Shown: positions 1 through 12,251 of the stretch, piece by piece
Position numbering within the stretch: the first letter of the stretch is position 1
Layout: each line of letters opens with the position of its first letter
Origin: Lepidurus packardi
Taxonomy: Eukaryota > Arthropoda > Branchiopoda > Notostraca > Triopsidae
Direction of reading: 5' to 3'
Assembly (NCBI GenBank): GCA_023053545.1
Contig: JAKZAN010000131.1
Location: 1-64,000 of the forward strand
DNA: 64,000 nucleotides
The notes under the pieces: model-generated
Told to the model about the DNA's origin: nothing
The model's database searches: none
What the model saw: the letters and a program-made list of their open reading frames with translations, nothing else
Translations under genes and position numbers: made by a program

Positions 1-210
1 CCAACCCCAACCCCAACCCCAACCCCAACCCCAACCCCAACCCCAACCCCAACCCCAACCCCAACCCCAACCCCAACCCCAACCCCCCCAACCCCAACCC
101 CAACCCCAACCCCAACCCCAACCCCAACCCCAACCCCAACCCCAACCCCAACCCCAACCCCAACCCCAACCCCAACCCCAACCCCAACCCCAACCCCAAC
201 CCCAACCCCA
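1..210 (+). repeat. C4A2 telomeric repeat, chromosome end
   Basis: About 35 tandem copies of CCCCAA run from the first base to position 210. The array is perfect except for one unit near 83-89 with seven C instead of four. The C-rich strand reads 5' to 3' into the chromosome, as at a left end. The C4A2 unit is known from Tetrahymena, Glaucoma and Paramecium, so it fits an oligohymenophorean ciliate. Unique sequence starts sharply at 211, which marks the telomere addition site. Confidence 0.98.
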
Positions 211-695
211 TTGCCCATGCTGGCTGTGGCATTGCTTGCGAAAGAACTGCAGCTAGTTCTAAGTATAAGATGCGAATAGTCAATATGGAAATAACCAGAC
301 AAAACAAGAGTCATAATTATTGACCAGAAGATTATTATTTTTGAAACCATGTACTACTTCATCCAAAATATACAGAACCTGTACTCACATCTGTATGCTA
401 AACGCCCGTCTTTTGCTGCCAACATACATCAGCTATCTCTACACTTCCAGTACCCGCAATCACTCATTCAATACACAATTAGATATTAGTAACGCTATTA
501 ACCCCACCACCAAATAGACTCTTCTCTTCTCATTTCTTCTTTTTCTTCACCACCTTCTTCTACTCCTCCTCCCCGCTGTCCTGTCTCTAGCCACTCCCTA
601 TGCTCTTTAGCAATTGCTTCATCTTCCCAAGGTCCTCCCGGATTGCATCGTCTATGGCTGAGAGCCGCAAGCCTATATAATCTATCAAGATGTGG
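211..695. other. Subtelomeric spacer with no supported gene
   Basis: Between the telomere and the first gene I see no long frame with coding character. A short inverted repeat (AGAACT ... AGTTCT around 246-263) could form a small hairpin next to the telomere. The region must contain the 3' untranslated end of the leftward PHD gene. There are no subtelomeric satellite repeats. Confidence 0.6.
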
Positions 696-1599
696 TCACG
701 TACTGTAGGTAGTCAGCAGCTGGTCCAGCGAAGGCATAGGCTCCCGATTTCGGCTAAATATGTCCACGTATTCGGAATTCTGATTGGAGTACACCTTATT
801 CTTTTCCTCGGCTTGCTTCTGTCTGTCAGTCTTAGTCTTATAGACGCCGCTCTGCTTCTCGTACGAGTACAAGTAATCTTCGGCAGGCTGAACCTTCGTT
901 GGTCGATATTTTTTGCCATTAGTTTCGGTCTTGGTATTTTTGACCTTATTAGCGCAGTTCAAACACTCGTACCGCCCGTTCTCACGTTTGATGATATCTG
1001 CATCCTTGAGCCTGTGCTTCTTCTCGCAGGAAATGTGATTCTATACTCTTCAGAGCCCAAACACACTGCCCGACTGCCTCTCCGCCGGTCAATATCCTCA
1101 GGACCCAAGTAAAAGACTCAAGGATTGAGCCACCAAAGATAGAATGAGATGTTTTACCCAGCGGTCACAGGTATCGCAGCCGATCCAGTCGAAGTCGTCT
1201 TCGTTGTTCATCTCGTCGTTGTCGTAGATCTGCTCGCAGAACTCACAAAACTGGTTCTTGTGGTACTGGGGCATGCACTTCTGGCACAGCGTCCGGTAAC
1301 GCGATGACCCTATTTTGCATTTCACCCGCTTCAGCATCCTCGTATCCCCACACTTCACGTTAAAACACTTCTTGCTACTCTTACCGCCCCGCTCCGCCTC
1401 TTCTCCCTGCTCACATTCCTTCTCCTCTGCCTCCTCATCCGATTCACGAGGTACTACCACGGCCTCTACGACTTTTTCTTGCCCGTTAGGAACTGTGTTC
1501 TAGGATGCAGGAGGATTGTGACGGGCCCCTGGAGCAGGCGATGTGGGACATGAGCGGGGGTTCCGGGGTCGTAGTGTGCTTTATCTGAGACTGAACCAT
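696..1599 (-). CDS. PHD-finger protein nearest the telomere
   Basis: Predicted chromatin reader of about 252 aa in three exons (1599-1494, 1465-1158, 1040-696), with introns of 28 and 117 nt. The middle exon has two CxxC-type pairs (KCFNVKCG, LCQKC). The PHD finger then reads CEFC ... GCDTC ... W-N-H-I-S-C ... YECLNC. The 117-nt intron sits exactly between the Trp and the His of the Cys4-His-Cys3 motif, and removing it restores the motif in frame. The tail is basic and Lys-rich. PHD fingers of this type usually bind histone H3 tails. The N-terminal exon and its start are the least certain part. The stop is TGA at 696. Confidence 0.75.
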
Positions 1600-1916
1600 A
1601 GATATTGATCAAATTTAATAAGAGAAGCCCAGGGCCAATCCCTGTAGAAACAGAGAGGTCCGAGGGAGTGGAAATCCCTCCAGAACATCCGTGGTGTGCG
1701 GCAGACGAGAGTCTGGGTCATGGACGGGATTTTGGGAGAGACGATGAAAGTGACAGTAAAGAATGATTTACTTAAGGGGCTGGTGAGGGGCGGGAGGGGC
1801 TTGTGGATGGTCATGGTGAGGGGAGGGTTCAATATTGAAGTCGGGAGTGAGAAAGGATTCTTGGGGGTTGAGAGCGGGAGAAGGGTGTGCAGGGTCGGTC
1901 ATAGGGCAGTAGGGAT

Positions 1917-2241
1917 TGCAGAAACGAGTATGTATATTAATATTTAATTACCAAAGGAAAGCTACTAAATTAATAGATCAGCCAATCTATATAGGGAACG
2001 ACTGCCTCTCTCCTAATTTAAGGGTGCCTGCTTTTATCCCTCATAATAATTATTCGAAAATCCACTTGCGAATAGCACGCCCACGCTTTTAACTAACAAC
2101 CACCGCCAGAACTGCTCCCAATAATCAACCCATCTCCATGTCCTCGGCTGTAACCTCTCCTCGACCAGCCTTGGTTGGTCCTGCCCTGAACAGTAGCAGT
2201 GCGTTGTCGAAGAGGCCAATGCTCCGAACAAATGTGGCCAT
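1917..2241 (-). CDS. Possible small membrane protein, exon structure unresolved
   Basis: An ATG at 2241 opens a coding-like frame (MATFVRSIGLFDNALLLFRA) that meets TGA after 38 codons. The +1 frame continues with a Trp-rich hydrophobic segment (VDYWEQFWRWLLVKSVG). A 37-nt GT-AG intron (GTTGAT...TTGTTAG) joins the first frame to the second with consistent phase but removes the Trp-rich part. A different intron of length 3n+1 would keep it. The 3' end given here is the next TGA in that frame. The product resembles small mitochondrial membrane subunits in character, but no family is recognised. Confidence 0.35.
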
Positions 2242-2815
2242 TATATTTTTAGCAAGGAAGGGAAAGCAGTTTTAGTGTTCAGAGAGGGCAACTAACTTAT
2301 GAGTTAGAAGATAGTGTAGGATTCTAGCAGCTACATTTTAGGAAGGGTAACTATTGATGAAAGTGCTAGTAATTGTTGGGTAGTATTGTTGGGATTGTTG
2401 TTGATATACTTTACAGATAAAATAGTAATTTAGTATGGCTCATAATAGGGTTGCCCAAGTTGAACTACGATATTTGTCTACTGGCTAGATCTGCTTGCTC
2501 GTTGTCTAACACTGTCTGGTCCCGGCATCAACGAAACCCCCGTCTCCTACCACCTAAAGCAATGGAGTCCCAACCCCTCTTTCCCATTCCCATAACCCCA
2601 TTCCCGATATTCATTGCGCAAGACCCAAGTAAATAATAGCCTATTAAACAATCTAGCTGTTTGCCGACCCATTCGATATTTCCCCACTGTTTGGCAGCAA
2701 AAAATATATCAATCTCCACGGAATGCAAAAATCAAAAACACACGCATTTCCCCTTAAATTATCGTAATATACAAATACCCTCCCTTCTGCCAATATATAA
2801 GGCCCTTCTCCCACT
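2242..2815. other. Intergenic region with promoter-like TATATAAGGC
   Basis: I see no coding frame of good character here. This is the divergent spacer between the small leftward gene and the rightward PZP protein. The decamer TATATAAGGC lies near 2794-2803, about 12 bp before the ATG at 2816. The same decamer lies next to the start codon of the coiled-coil gene at 36998. I treat it as a candidate core promoter element. Confidence 0.45.
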
Positions 2816-4441
2816 ATGGACATGCATGAACACATCTACCACAACTTCGAAGTCGTGTGCTCTGTCTGCAGGTCTTCCGACGACCCTCTGGTCTCCTGCG
2901 TCGGGTGCCAAGCCCTCGTTCATCCCGACTGCTACTCCTCTGCCCTCCCTGCATTACCTGGTCTTGACGTCTGGATGTGCGATCGATGCCGTCTCTTGAA
3001 AAAGACTGCCGTCAGTCCTCACCAGCTCGGCTGCATGTTCTGTCCCCGTATCGATGGAGTACTCAAGCTTTGCGTCTGGAACCCATTCACGATGAATTCT
3101 GGCTTCAAAAAACTCCAATCCAAAGGTCCTGCACCGACTCTTCCTACAACCCACTTTGCGAACTAGGAGTTTCTGGCTCACATCTACTGCGTTAACCTGA
3201 TCGCTTAGATATTCTATACCTCCAAGGAGGAAGACCCCAATGTCTAGGACTAGCGCCGCATTGTCAATATTTGGGAACCTCTCAATCTCCTAAACCGAAT
3301 GAAGACTTACTGTGACATTTGCAAAAACACATCGATAGGGTTTGCTGTCGGCTGTGATATGCCTGGCCGTAAAAAGTGTGCTGCAAAATTCCATGTGACT
3401 TGTGCTGCCCAAAAGGGCCACCTTTTTGCTATGAAAGCAATGCAAGTAGCTTTTGTGGATTCGGGCTACGAGTATAACTTTGAACTGTTCTGCGCCGACC
3501 ATCTGAAGGCAAAGCTCAAGTCGGCCAACATGAAGTCCGTCCTGCGCAACTAGCAGATTCCTTTCTAGACACGCCTTGAGGTAGAAGAGGGCATCTCAAG
3601 ACTGATGAAGCTACAGTATTAGAGTGGAGCTGCCGGATTATTAGAATCTGATAAAGCGAGGAGGAGTGTCAAAACCTAGATAAATGTGGCTATAAACCCG
3701 GAGAGCCAGGAGATGAGGCCGTCTGAATAAACCTCGGAGGTGAAGGGGAGCAGCTCCTCACTGGAGCTGGGAGTTAGAATAAGGGGTTCAAATAAGTTGA
3801 TGAAGGGACCTCTAGAGGCCAAGCAAGAGTACATGGAGCTGAGGCAGAAGATCAGGAAGCCTGCAGAGTACTTAAAAATGAATCTATGTCAAAGTGAAGG
3901 CAGAAAAAGAGGGCGTCCGAGCAAAGAGAAGACCGAAGCTCGCATCAAAATACAGTCAGTCGAAGCCATCAGTGTCTATTCCTCAGAACAACCCGACTCC
4001 AGTAACCCTCAGCAGCCTTAACTCTCACCCAAAAGAACCTTTGCGGAAAAAAGAAATAGAACTCGCTCAGAGAGCAGCACTCTCAATCGTATAATCAACG
4101 CTCGTCCTGACCCAATACCTCAGAAAACTACCCAACCCAAACACACGCACTACACAACTACGAATAGGACCGAGGCTGAGCTGAGCAGCACCATTGAGGA
4201 GGAAGAGAACTCATCTAATCCTTACACAGACTACCGGAAACACCACATCAAGTCTAATGTACTGTATATTGGGAGCAAGATCTGCAAATACAAGCACTAT
4301 GACATACAGATTAAGATATCGGATCTGAAAATCTACAGCGAAGTCAGAGAAGGACTAGAGGACGAATACCCCCTGGAGATCGGTTACGCCTGCGATGAGC
4401 TTACAAGAGACCTCGACTTACTTAGTTTCCTTTTCATCTGA
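2816..4441 (+). CDS. JADE/BRPF/AF10-type PHD-knuckle-ePHD protein
   Basis: A single-exon frame of 541 aa. PHD1 is near residues 15-65 (CSVC ... CVGC ... HPDC ... CDRC). A zinc knuckle follows (LGCMFC ... HIYCVNL), then an extended PHD at about 165-240 (CDICKNTSIGFAVGC ... FHVTCAA). This PHD-knuckle-PHD arrangement is found in JADE, BRPF and AF10/AF17 proteins, which read unmodified H3 in acetyltransferase or DOT1 complexes. An AT-hook-like GRKRGRPSKEK lies near residue 362. The C-terminal 150 residues are Ser/Lys-rich with a small folded-looking end. No bromodomain or PWWP is present, so it is closer to JADE or AF10 than to BRPF. The stop is TGA at 4439. Confidence 0.88.
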
Positions 4442-4547
4442 ATTTTTCCAATGCTGGGATAATAATCGACAATCTATGCTTCTAAAACTCTCATTTATGT
4501 ATTTTGCGACGAGTAAAGTTAATATTCCACATGCTTCACGCATTGAG

Positions 4548-5459
4548 TCACATTCTCCAAAACTAGACATTGCCATCGTGCCCTGCTGACACGACTCCAC
4601 TCTTTTCGTTTACATCAATGGCGCTAATGGCTTTGAACTCAGCCAGTCCCGGTGATAACTTCGATTGGTACTGGCTTTTCAGTAGATTGTAGATATAGAC
4701 GTATCCGTCTTCGGAACCTGTGATTATGTGACCGTCGGACGGTGTGAACTCCAGCCCGATGCTGAACTATTTGCAGGCATGTCCCTCGTACTCCTTTAGC
4801 TTGGCGCCAGACTTCCTGTCCATGAGATAAATAATTCCATTCATACAGGAGGCCGCCAGCATCGACTCATCATTCGATATCGCAAACTTCAGAATTCCTT
4901 CTTTGAAGTAGTCTTCCGTTACTTCACCCTTTCTGATATCGTATGTCCGAATGTACCCGTCCAGACTTGAGGCAATGATTTCATTCCGCAGCACCTTTAG
5001 GTGGGTGACTGAGTCTGTGAAGCCCTTGATGATGTCGATGGGCGCGAAGGAGTTGCTGCGCGTGTCCCAACACCTGACGCTCATGTCATAGGATCCGCTG
5101 ACCACTACATTATAGTCTGTGTTGTACTGCAGACAATTCACACACCCGGTATGTCCTTGATATTTCCTCAAAGGCTTGTCCTCTGTTACATCGGTTAGGA
5201 TGATGACTTTGTCTCCTCCTCCTGTCAAGAAACGGGCGTCGTCTTTGGAGATATCAATGCAGTGGATGGCGTAGTTATGGATGGCCTTGTATGTTTTGAT
5301 GAGGGTGTTGTTTAGGGGATTGTAGAGGCAGGCGCTTCGGTCCTCGGAGCCAGTCATGCAGTACTCTCCGGTGTGGTTAAACTTGACACAGTAGACAGGC
5401 CCTCGATGGCTCTTGGCGAGGACAGTAGCAGTTTTGGGTAACCTGTCGGCAGTGATCAT
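4548..5459 (-). CDS. WDR83: WDR83/MORG1-type WD40 protein
   Basis: A 303-aa, intronless beta-propeller. From the N-terminus it contains GPVYCVKFN, YCMTGSEDRS, LTGGGDKVIILTDV, KYQGHTGCVNCLQ, VVSGSYDMSVRCWDTR and a YDIRKGE segment that follow human WDR83/MORG1 closely. Length also matches (human 315 aa). WDR83 is a seven-blade adaptor that associates with spliceosomal complexes and has scaffold roles in signalling. A TAG codon at 4767-4769 falls in KGHxNxE-Y, where relatives carry Glu. A second TAG sits in the last blade just before FWRM. The frame ends in TGA at 4548, about 105 bp from the end of the convergent PZP gene. Confidence 0.93.
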
Positions 5460-5595
5460 GTATCTACAATAAACAGTTCAAACAAACTAAAGAGTAAAAA
5501 GTATCTGGAGACGAGTAAATCTCCTTTTGTTTACATAAAGCACATCAATAACATAAAGACAGCCACACTACATTTTAACCATAAAGTATCTCCGC

Positions 5596-8500
5596 ATGCA
5601 GTCCAAGTCCTCCATCGTCGACTACATCTTGGAAAGAGGCACCAAGGACTACGCAGAACTCACCAAGAACTCCAATCCCCCAGAATCCACCCATGATACC
5701 CTCCTAACAGGTCCTAGGAAGCTGCTCGATTACCTCTTCAGCACCCAATCGCGAGCCAAGTAATGACTCATTCATTACCATTCTTTCTTCCTTCACCATG
5801 CCAAGACATGTCAAGACAGCTGGGACGGGCCCCTCAATCTCTGAGCTGAAGCATGCGTAGATAACAACTCAATTCAGCGTCATGTCCCATAAGTTACACG
5901 AAGACCTGGGACGCAAGAACTTACACCTAGAAGACTAATTGTTTCAAGTTGAAAGTGTCTGGATCACGAAAAAGATCCCCCTCTTCTACCAGTACTACTT
6001 TTTGAAGTTTTGCTACACTAATACGCTGCCACGCCTAGAGAGTATTCTGGCAGAGTAAAAGTCCGCAATGAACAAGGAACTAGACCCTTACACAACCATC
6101 AAAAGAGCTATTGAAGCTCGTGAGAGTTGTCTGAGTAACATTCGTCGTGAAGCCCTCAAGCTGGAGAAGGCAGCAATCGAAACAGACCTACACACGATTC
6201 TACATGAAATGAGCGAAATAAACAAATTGAGGCTGAGGAACTAGCTAGAGTCGAGTTCGAAGCTCAAGATGATGACAGGGCCTGACGGGGAGATATCCCT
6301 CCTGCGCAAGGAAGGTAAGGGCCAGATGGAGTTATTCTTCGAGTCTCTATCGCATCTGCGTAAACTGACTATCTATGTTGTGGAGTCCATCAGACGTTGG
6401 AAGAGTTCTGTCTATAATCTGACTGCCGACCCCAAAAGATTCAGGGAACGCATCATATTCTTCCACAACGAAGTCAACTATCTTCTAAAATGTCTTGGTG
6501 ATACGCGGTTCCTTAGGGATTGTGAAATCGCTTCCTATCTATCGTTTTCAGAGGGGTATGATCCATTCATTCTGCATCCCTTGATGGTACTGGAACAGGG
6601 ACCCAAACAAGCACGTCCCAGTGATGTGGTCATGCTGACTCTGCTCAAGCCCCAACCTGTCGAGATGTCCAAAATAGTGGCAACACTCGAAGTCATGGCC
6701 GAAGAGGAGTTCGAGGAAGATTCCCATACTCGTATGCTCATGTAAAAGAAGAGTGAAGGAGAGCTATAATTCGCGAAAAATATGAACAAAGAGAAGCAGC
6801 CATCGAATAATCTTAAGAAACCTATAGTAAGTAGTAATAGACAAGTCAGACAGGCTCATGCCAAAAGTGTCATTCAGCTACCAAGGGCTTTGAAGTAGAC
6901 CTCCCTACCCCCCAATCTCAAAAAACAGTTCGATAAGGAGGACCAAAAATAAAGAAATCAGTTCAAAGGGGCGTCTCCAGCAAAGAAAACTCTGCCACAA
7001 TCTGATCGCAACCTTGGAGTAGTTTCAGTATATGGTCAGCCGAGACCAAGACAGCAAAGCGTGCAGGCCATTAGCCACGTACTGCCCGCAGAGGGGAATA
7101 GAAATCACAAGATAGAGTTGGCACGGAGAGTAATTGAGTTGGAGGAGGATTACAAAGATGCCCAAGCCGAGTATTTAGCAGCCAAAAGGAGTCTCAAAAA
7201 AGGATCGACAAGTTATGTATAAAAACCTAAAGACAAAGTGATTCCCCTGGCTAATGTCTCCTACAACCCTGACCCAGTGGCTAAACTCAGAAATAATTAC
7301 GACCCCAGGATATTCAACAAGTATGTTGAGGATAACATGCGCCTGCTTAAGGAAACAGAGGCTAGAAAGTATCTGTACAAGCACAGGGTACCCCCCGAGG
7401 GATACGTGAACCCATCGTCCCAGATGTCCCCACGCATAACAGCCAACAGCTATCCACAGGAATTACCACTGCAGAAAGGTTACGAAACTGTTTCGAATAC
7501 CCCCCTTTACAAAAACCCGATGAAGAAATCGGTGATTGAAATTTCGAATGATGGGATTATGAGGAAGGGTCACAATAATCAGGAGAAAACCATCAAAGAA
7601 GCATCACCAAAGCCGAACAAGACTCTGGGGCAGATCCTTGAAAGATCCCAGGAAAAGCAGTACCAGAATAAACTGTAAACCAAACTGGGAAGTTCAGGCA
7701 TTCGCATAGATAACAACCAATCAGCTTAAAGGAAAGTTTTATTGAAAGCAGAAGAAAACCTAAACTCCAACACAGCTCTATCCACTTCTGGCGAGGACAA
7801 CCTCTACCAAATGCAAAGGAAACCCGAAATCATAATCTTGCGGCAATAGCCCGAGAAGATCGAGGAAATCAAACAGTTCTTGTACACCAAAATCAAACAG
7901 GAACTCACTTAGTAGTTCACCAAGCAGGAGAAACAACTCAATCAAATGCTCGAGGAGGAAAGGAGGCGCAAACTGGCAGAAATCGAGGAGCAGCGTCGAC
8001 AGTAATAGATCAGGAAGAAGTAGGAGCAAGAACGCCGGCGTCTCTAGCAGTTGGAAAGGGAACGGCAGAAAATCAACTACGAGATCAGGGTAGAGCCGAT
8101 CCAGGTCTCCTTCTAGTCACTGTAGGACTTCCTAACCCCCATCATGGAGCTCAAACAGTTGACCTTCAACACTCTCTTCGACACTGACATTCATAAGTTT
8201 AAGAAGCATCTTTCAGAGACGTTGTACTCGATTTGTTTTAGGCTCTACCTAAAAGATTAAATGCTCGGTCACATTTTCCTGACTCTTGACGACTCCGACA
8301 TGTTCCGCCGTAAGTTCGTAGTCAGCTACTGCTCTCTGATCGAGACTCAGTACTTCATCAGCTCATTCCATCATGCTTTGGAGCATGTCTGGGCGCATGA
8401 CCCGGTCGAAGAGATTTCGATAGTCACCCTTGACAACTAGGAAAACACTGGGGGTAAGTAGGTGGTCAAGGACGTGCTGGAATATGCCAATAGGAATGGC

Positions 8501-9613
8501 CTAGCATTTTCGAAGCAGCTGTACTCGAACACCCAACAATTGGTCATGCTGTTCTCACGCAACTTGTAAAAACTACCCCTGCAGAACTTCAACAACAGGA
8601 GCACTATCCACAACAGAGGACTGAGCTGCAAAGTCTAATTGCTGTCCACAAATATTAACTTGAGGGAAGGCTCCCCTTCTAAAATTGATCTTAATCTGGA
8701 GTACAATACAAGCTACACGTTCCTTCTGGAGGAGTTATTCAGAAGATACCTGACCCATTAGGAAGTGATCGAGCTGCGATAAAACACGTCCAACGTCCGG
8801 AGACTCAAAGATATCTTCCAGATCATCCTGGAACTCGAGACCAATAAACCCAAAATCAGCCAACTTACTGTCGTTGAGGGGACCACTGTCGATGATCTTA
8901 ACGATAAAATCCGCAATCAGACCAGAAAACCCCATGACCGATATTTCTGGAAAGAGCATTTCGATACCTCTGTTTCGAACAGGCTCTTGCTGGCTATTCT
9001 CGACACATCGCTCAGACTGCCTTTCCCAGTGGGTAGCACTTCTCTGAACGACAAGCCCTACATGAGACTGCAGGTCGACCAGCAAGTGCTGCACCTGACT
9101 TCTTCGATCAGTCCCAAAGATACTATGCTAGTGTTCCCAACTTCCGACCCCAAAATCAAAATGTTTTTCATGAATGGTACCCTGTATAGACAGATGCGTA
9201 TCGAACTGTTCATGTTCCTGCACCTCGCATTTGGGAACATCTACAAAGATGAGTAGAAATATGTACACAGTCTCTGGATCCCACAATTCAAAATCACAAA
9301 TGGCGACGACGATACGCTAGACAGGGGACGGATGCAGAATCGACTGATTTGCAGGGTGACAGACTTCAGTATGGCGATGAAGAAGTCGATATGGGTGGGA
9401 GAGGAGGTGTACTTCTGCAACAGGGAGTACGTTAAGAACTGTATCAGCCACGTGCCGAAACCAATGGACGAGGTGTACCTGAGTAACGCTCCCTTTATCT
9501 TTGGACTGCTGCATTCGGACATCGAGAAGGAATCGGTAGGGGTGCCGATCTACGCGAGGCTAGTGGACCGGGAGAACATGATTAGCGAGAAGTGGGCCCA
9601 CAGGAAGGGCTGA
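5596..9613 (+). CDS. Large protein of unknown function with central coiled coil
   Basis: A 1323-aa protein in two exons. The 46-nt intron at 5760-5805 (GTAATG...CCAAG) is required because the first frame meets TGA at 5764. The N-terminal half is mainly helical, followed by a low-complexity basic region. A strong Glu/Arg coiled coil lies around residues 715-800; here TAA and TAG codons sit in runs such as RRQEEIRKKEEQER, natural only if read as Glu. The C-terminal 500 residues look globular. They include a beta-rich end (around 8987-9613) with hydrophobic patches (MRIELFMFLHLAFG) and no recognised catalytic motif. I do not recognise the family. A cytoskeletal or ciliary structural role is possible but is inference only. 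Confidence 0.85.
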
Positions 9614-9733
9614 TAAATAGCATGCGTGTGATAAAAACATTTCATTTCTGTCTTCAAAATTTCTCATTTTGTATCCCAAGATCTAGAGATTAACAACCAT
9701 AACTATTTTACAGGCAGTAGACCATATGAAAAA

Positions 9734-12251
9734 TCAGGCAATGTACTCGGAGTCCAACCCCTGACACAACAAGAACTGCAAGTTCGTTAGAATCTATCCA
9801 GCTATTCTGGTTCTGCTGGGCGTCAACGCGTTATCCCTCACCTACATCTCCAATATCGTTATCTTGAGTCGTTGGTTATTCTCTATTCGGAGCTCAGTCA
9901 ATAGCATTTTCTTCATGCTGTGGATCAGGAACCCCATCTTACAACTAGTTGTCCGGCTATTTCTGCTGAACATTCCCGAAGGGAAGTACTTCTGGAGCCA
10001 TTCTACCTCTCCTACTATTTTTTAGTTCTTGGATTACATCAATTAGAGACATTTTAATATAAGAGATTATTACCATTCTGAGCGTCTTGGAAACTAAGGC
10101 TCCTGCCGACTCCCACTTCAATACGTTGTCGAATAGCTCCGAGTCCGCCAGACCTGTTTCTAAGAAACCGAACAGAAGCATCGGCAGTCTAAACTACCAC
10201 TTTCGGTTGTCTTCAGAAAAACTACGCAGCGTGCAGAGAAGAGGCTGTATGTGATCCCTGTTTTCTAGGCCCAACAGGTTCACAAATATGTGGTGAGTGT
10301 ATTCGCTGGCTCCCGCACCCACACTTTCGACAGGTTTGCTCCAAATCTATAGATCTACACGACGCAAATATCATACTTGATCACAATCGATTACCTGAGT
10401 TTGAGTTGTCGAATTTGACTTAGATGCGGGTGGGTTCTTTGAGCTTATACCTGAGCACGTAGGTTATGCGGTTAGTCGATGGGTGCTGCTTAATCAGACA
10501 ATAAACCTTGAGTTCTTAGGTGATTAGAATCGGTTGCTCGGAATTAGAGTTTTTCAGCAAAAGAGCTTTTTTGATGAGGTCTAGATGAGTCATTAATGAG
10601 TTGGGGCGAAGGAGTTTCTCCATCCTCTACGGCTATCTGATCGAGTAATAATTATACTACGATTCTGATATTGGCTTGGGATTGACTAGGTTATTGACTG
10701 GAGTTGACGGTTTTTGAGTCTTTTTCTGGTTGCTCTTAAGTCGATATTCTTCGCCTAGTTCTTGATAATACTCGTCTAGTTTCATCTTCTCCCGGCGCTC
10801 ATTCATGAGCTGTTTCATGTAATCGTTCTTAGACTTGAAGTCTATTTCCTTACGGATTTAGTTGGCCTGTCTCTTCAGAGTCTTTTGTTCGTGTTTGAGC
10901 GCCCTGACCTTTTGTTCTAGCTCTTGTATGTGAGGGTTCTATAGGGCGATAGACTAAGAGGAAATATCAATCGGAGGCGAGACTATCTTAGATTTAGGAT
11001 CAGTCTATTCAGGTATCCTCTCGCGGGTTTTGACGGTTATGCTGGATCTCTGCTGGGAGTTCTCCACTTGACTCATTTTACACTTATAAGGTAGACTCTA
11101 GTTAGCAGCACTCGACCTTTCCATGAGTTACGACTTTTCGACATCTTTGAGGAGGGAGGGCGTATTGTTGAGTTGCTGGTATTCTCGGTGTGCCTGGGAC
11201 TTCGCCTCTTCGAATTTGGTGATATACTCGTTGAACATTTCCTCGGTGTTGTCCTCCCTGTGTAGGAACTCCTCCAGCTTCTGCTCAAATTGTCGATCGT
11301 ACTCGTCCAATTCTGCCTTGAACTGTTTCTGGCTTATCTTCATCTGTGCCAGTGTTTTCACTTTGAGCAGAATCGCGTTCAGATGTTTTTTGGTCTCGTC
11401 TTTCTCCCAAGGATCCAATACTGATTCCCATTTGGACTCTCCGTTCTTCAGTCTTTTCTCAGGGATGCGTAATACTGAGTTGTTTGACTGCTCGCTACTC
11501 GTGGGTCTGGAGAGTCCTCGTTTCATCCCTGTAAAGTTTTAGAAGAATTTCTCGTAGTCTCCTGGTTTGAAGTATATTTATTTGCTATCAAACTTGTGGC
11601 CTTTGGCTTTGAGCTGATTGTATAGGTTGACGAAGGGGCTATTATGTGTGTCCCGAGGCGTGTTAATGATCCATGCCGCCCAATTGACAATGCATTCAGA
11701 GACGAGTTTGAACATACTCATGAGTACGCTCTTGAATTTGATCGCACTTTAAGGAGTCTTCAGAGAGTCATCAGGTACGTACTTCTTGAAGTCTGCCTAT
11801 TTCTGTGAATCCTAGGCGATATCTTTGAGAACAGGCAGGATTTTGGCGGCTGTTTGGTGGATAAAGTCGTGGTTGCCTGTTTAGAAGCACTCTTTCAGAA
11901 ACTTGGGGAGGAGCAGGTGAAAATTGGTCAGTAAAGACAATGAGAAAATAGTAAACAATAATTAAAGAAGAAAAGTGTCTGATAGAAACGGCTAGACAGG
12001 ATTAAAGGTCTGGGTACTCTCAAAGCATTGAATTTGGTCGAGACTTTGTAGGAGTCCTTTTGGAGGGTGTACAAGATAGCAGAAATGGAGTGTGTGACCG
12101 TAGACTTACTCTTCCTTCATATGTAATCGGGGTAGTATTGGATTAGACGGATTAGATGTTACTGTGGGTCCCTGAGTTCGTCAAGTACTGGACTGAGTTG
12201 GGAGTAGTTGTCGGGGTTGACCAGGATCTTGGCAATGGAGGAACTGTTCAT
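9734..12251 (-). CDS. VHS/ENTH-like alpha-solenoid protein with coiled coil
   Basis: A 755-aa protein in five exons. Predicted introns are 12115-12162, 11902-12017, 10355-10394 and 10028-10073. All are GT-AG and phase-consistent. The N-terminal 150 residues are helical repeats reminiscent of VHS/ENTH domains of membrane-trafficking adaptors (STVTHSISAILYTL, ALRFLKECF, IHQTAAKILPVLKDI). A middle acidic/basic coiled coil follows (QKQFKAELDEYDRQFEQKL), then a helical C-terminal half. The domain call is by pattern only; a generic armadillo-like fold is the alternative. The first intron is a multiple of three and contains the only in-frame TGA of that stretch, which supports its removal. Confidence 0.7.

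Noticed and set aside
690..1112. Plus-strand frame opposite the first PHD gene
   Set aside because: It is antisense to a PHD finger with correct Cys/His spacing and has no domain of its own.
1696..1947. Gly/Arg-rich plus-strand frame
   Set aside because: G-rich low-complexity sequence, no domain, and no codon bias like the neighbouring genes.
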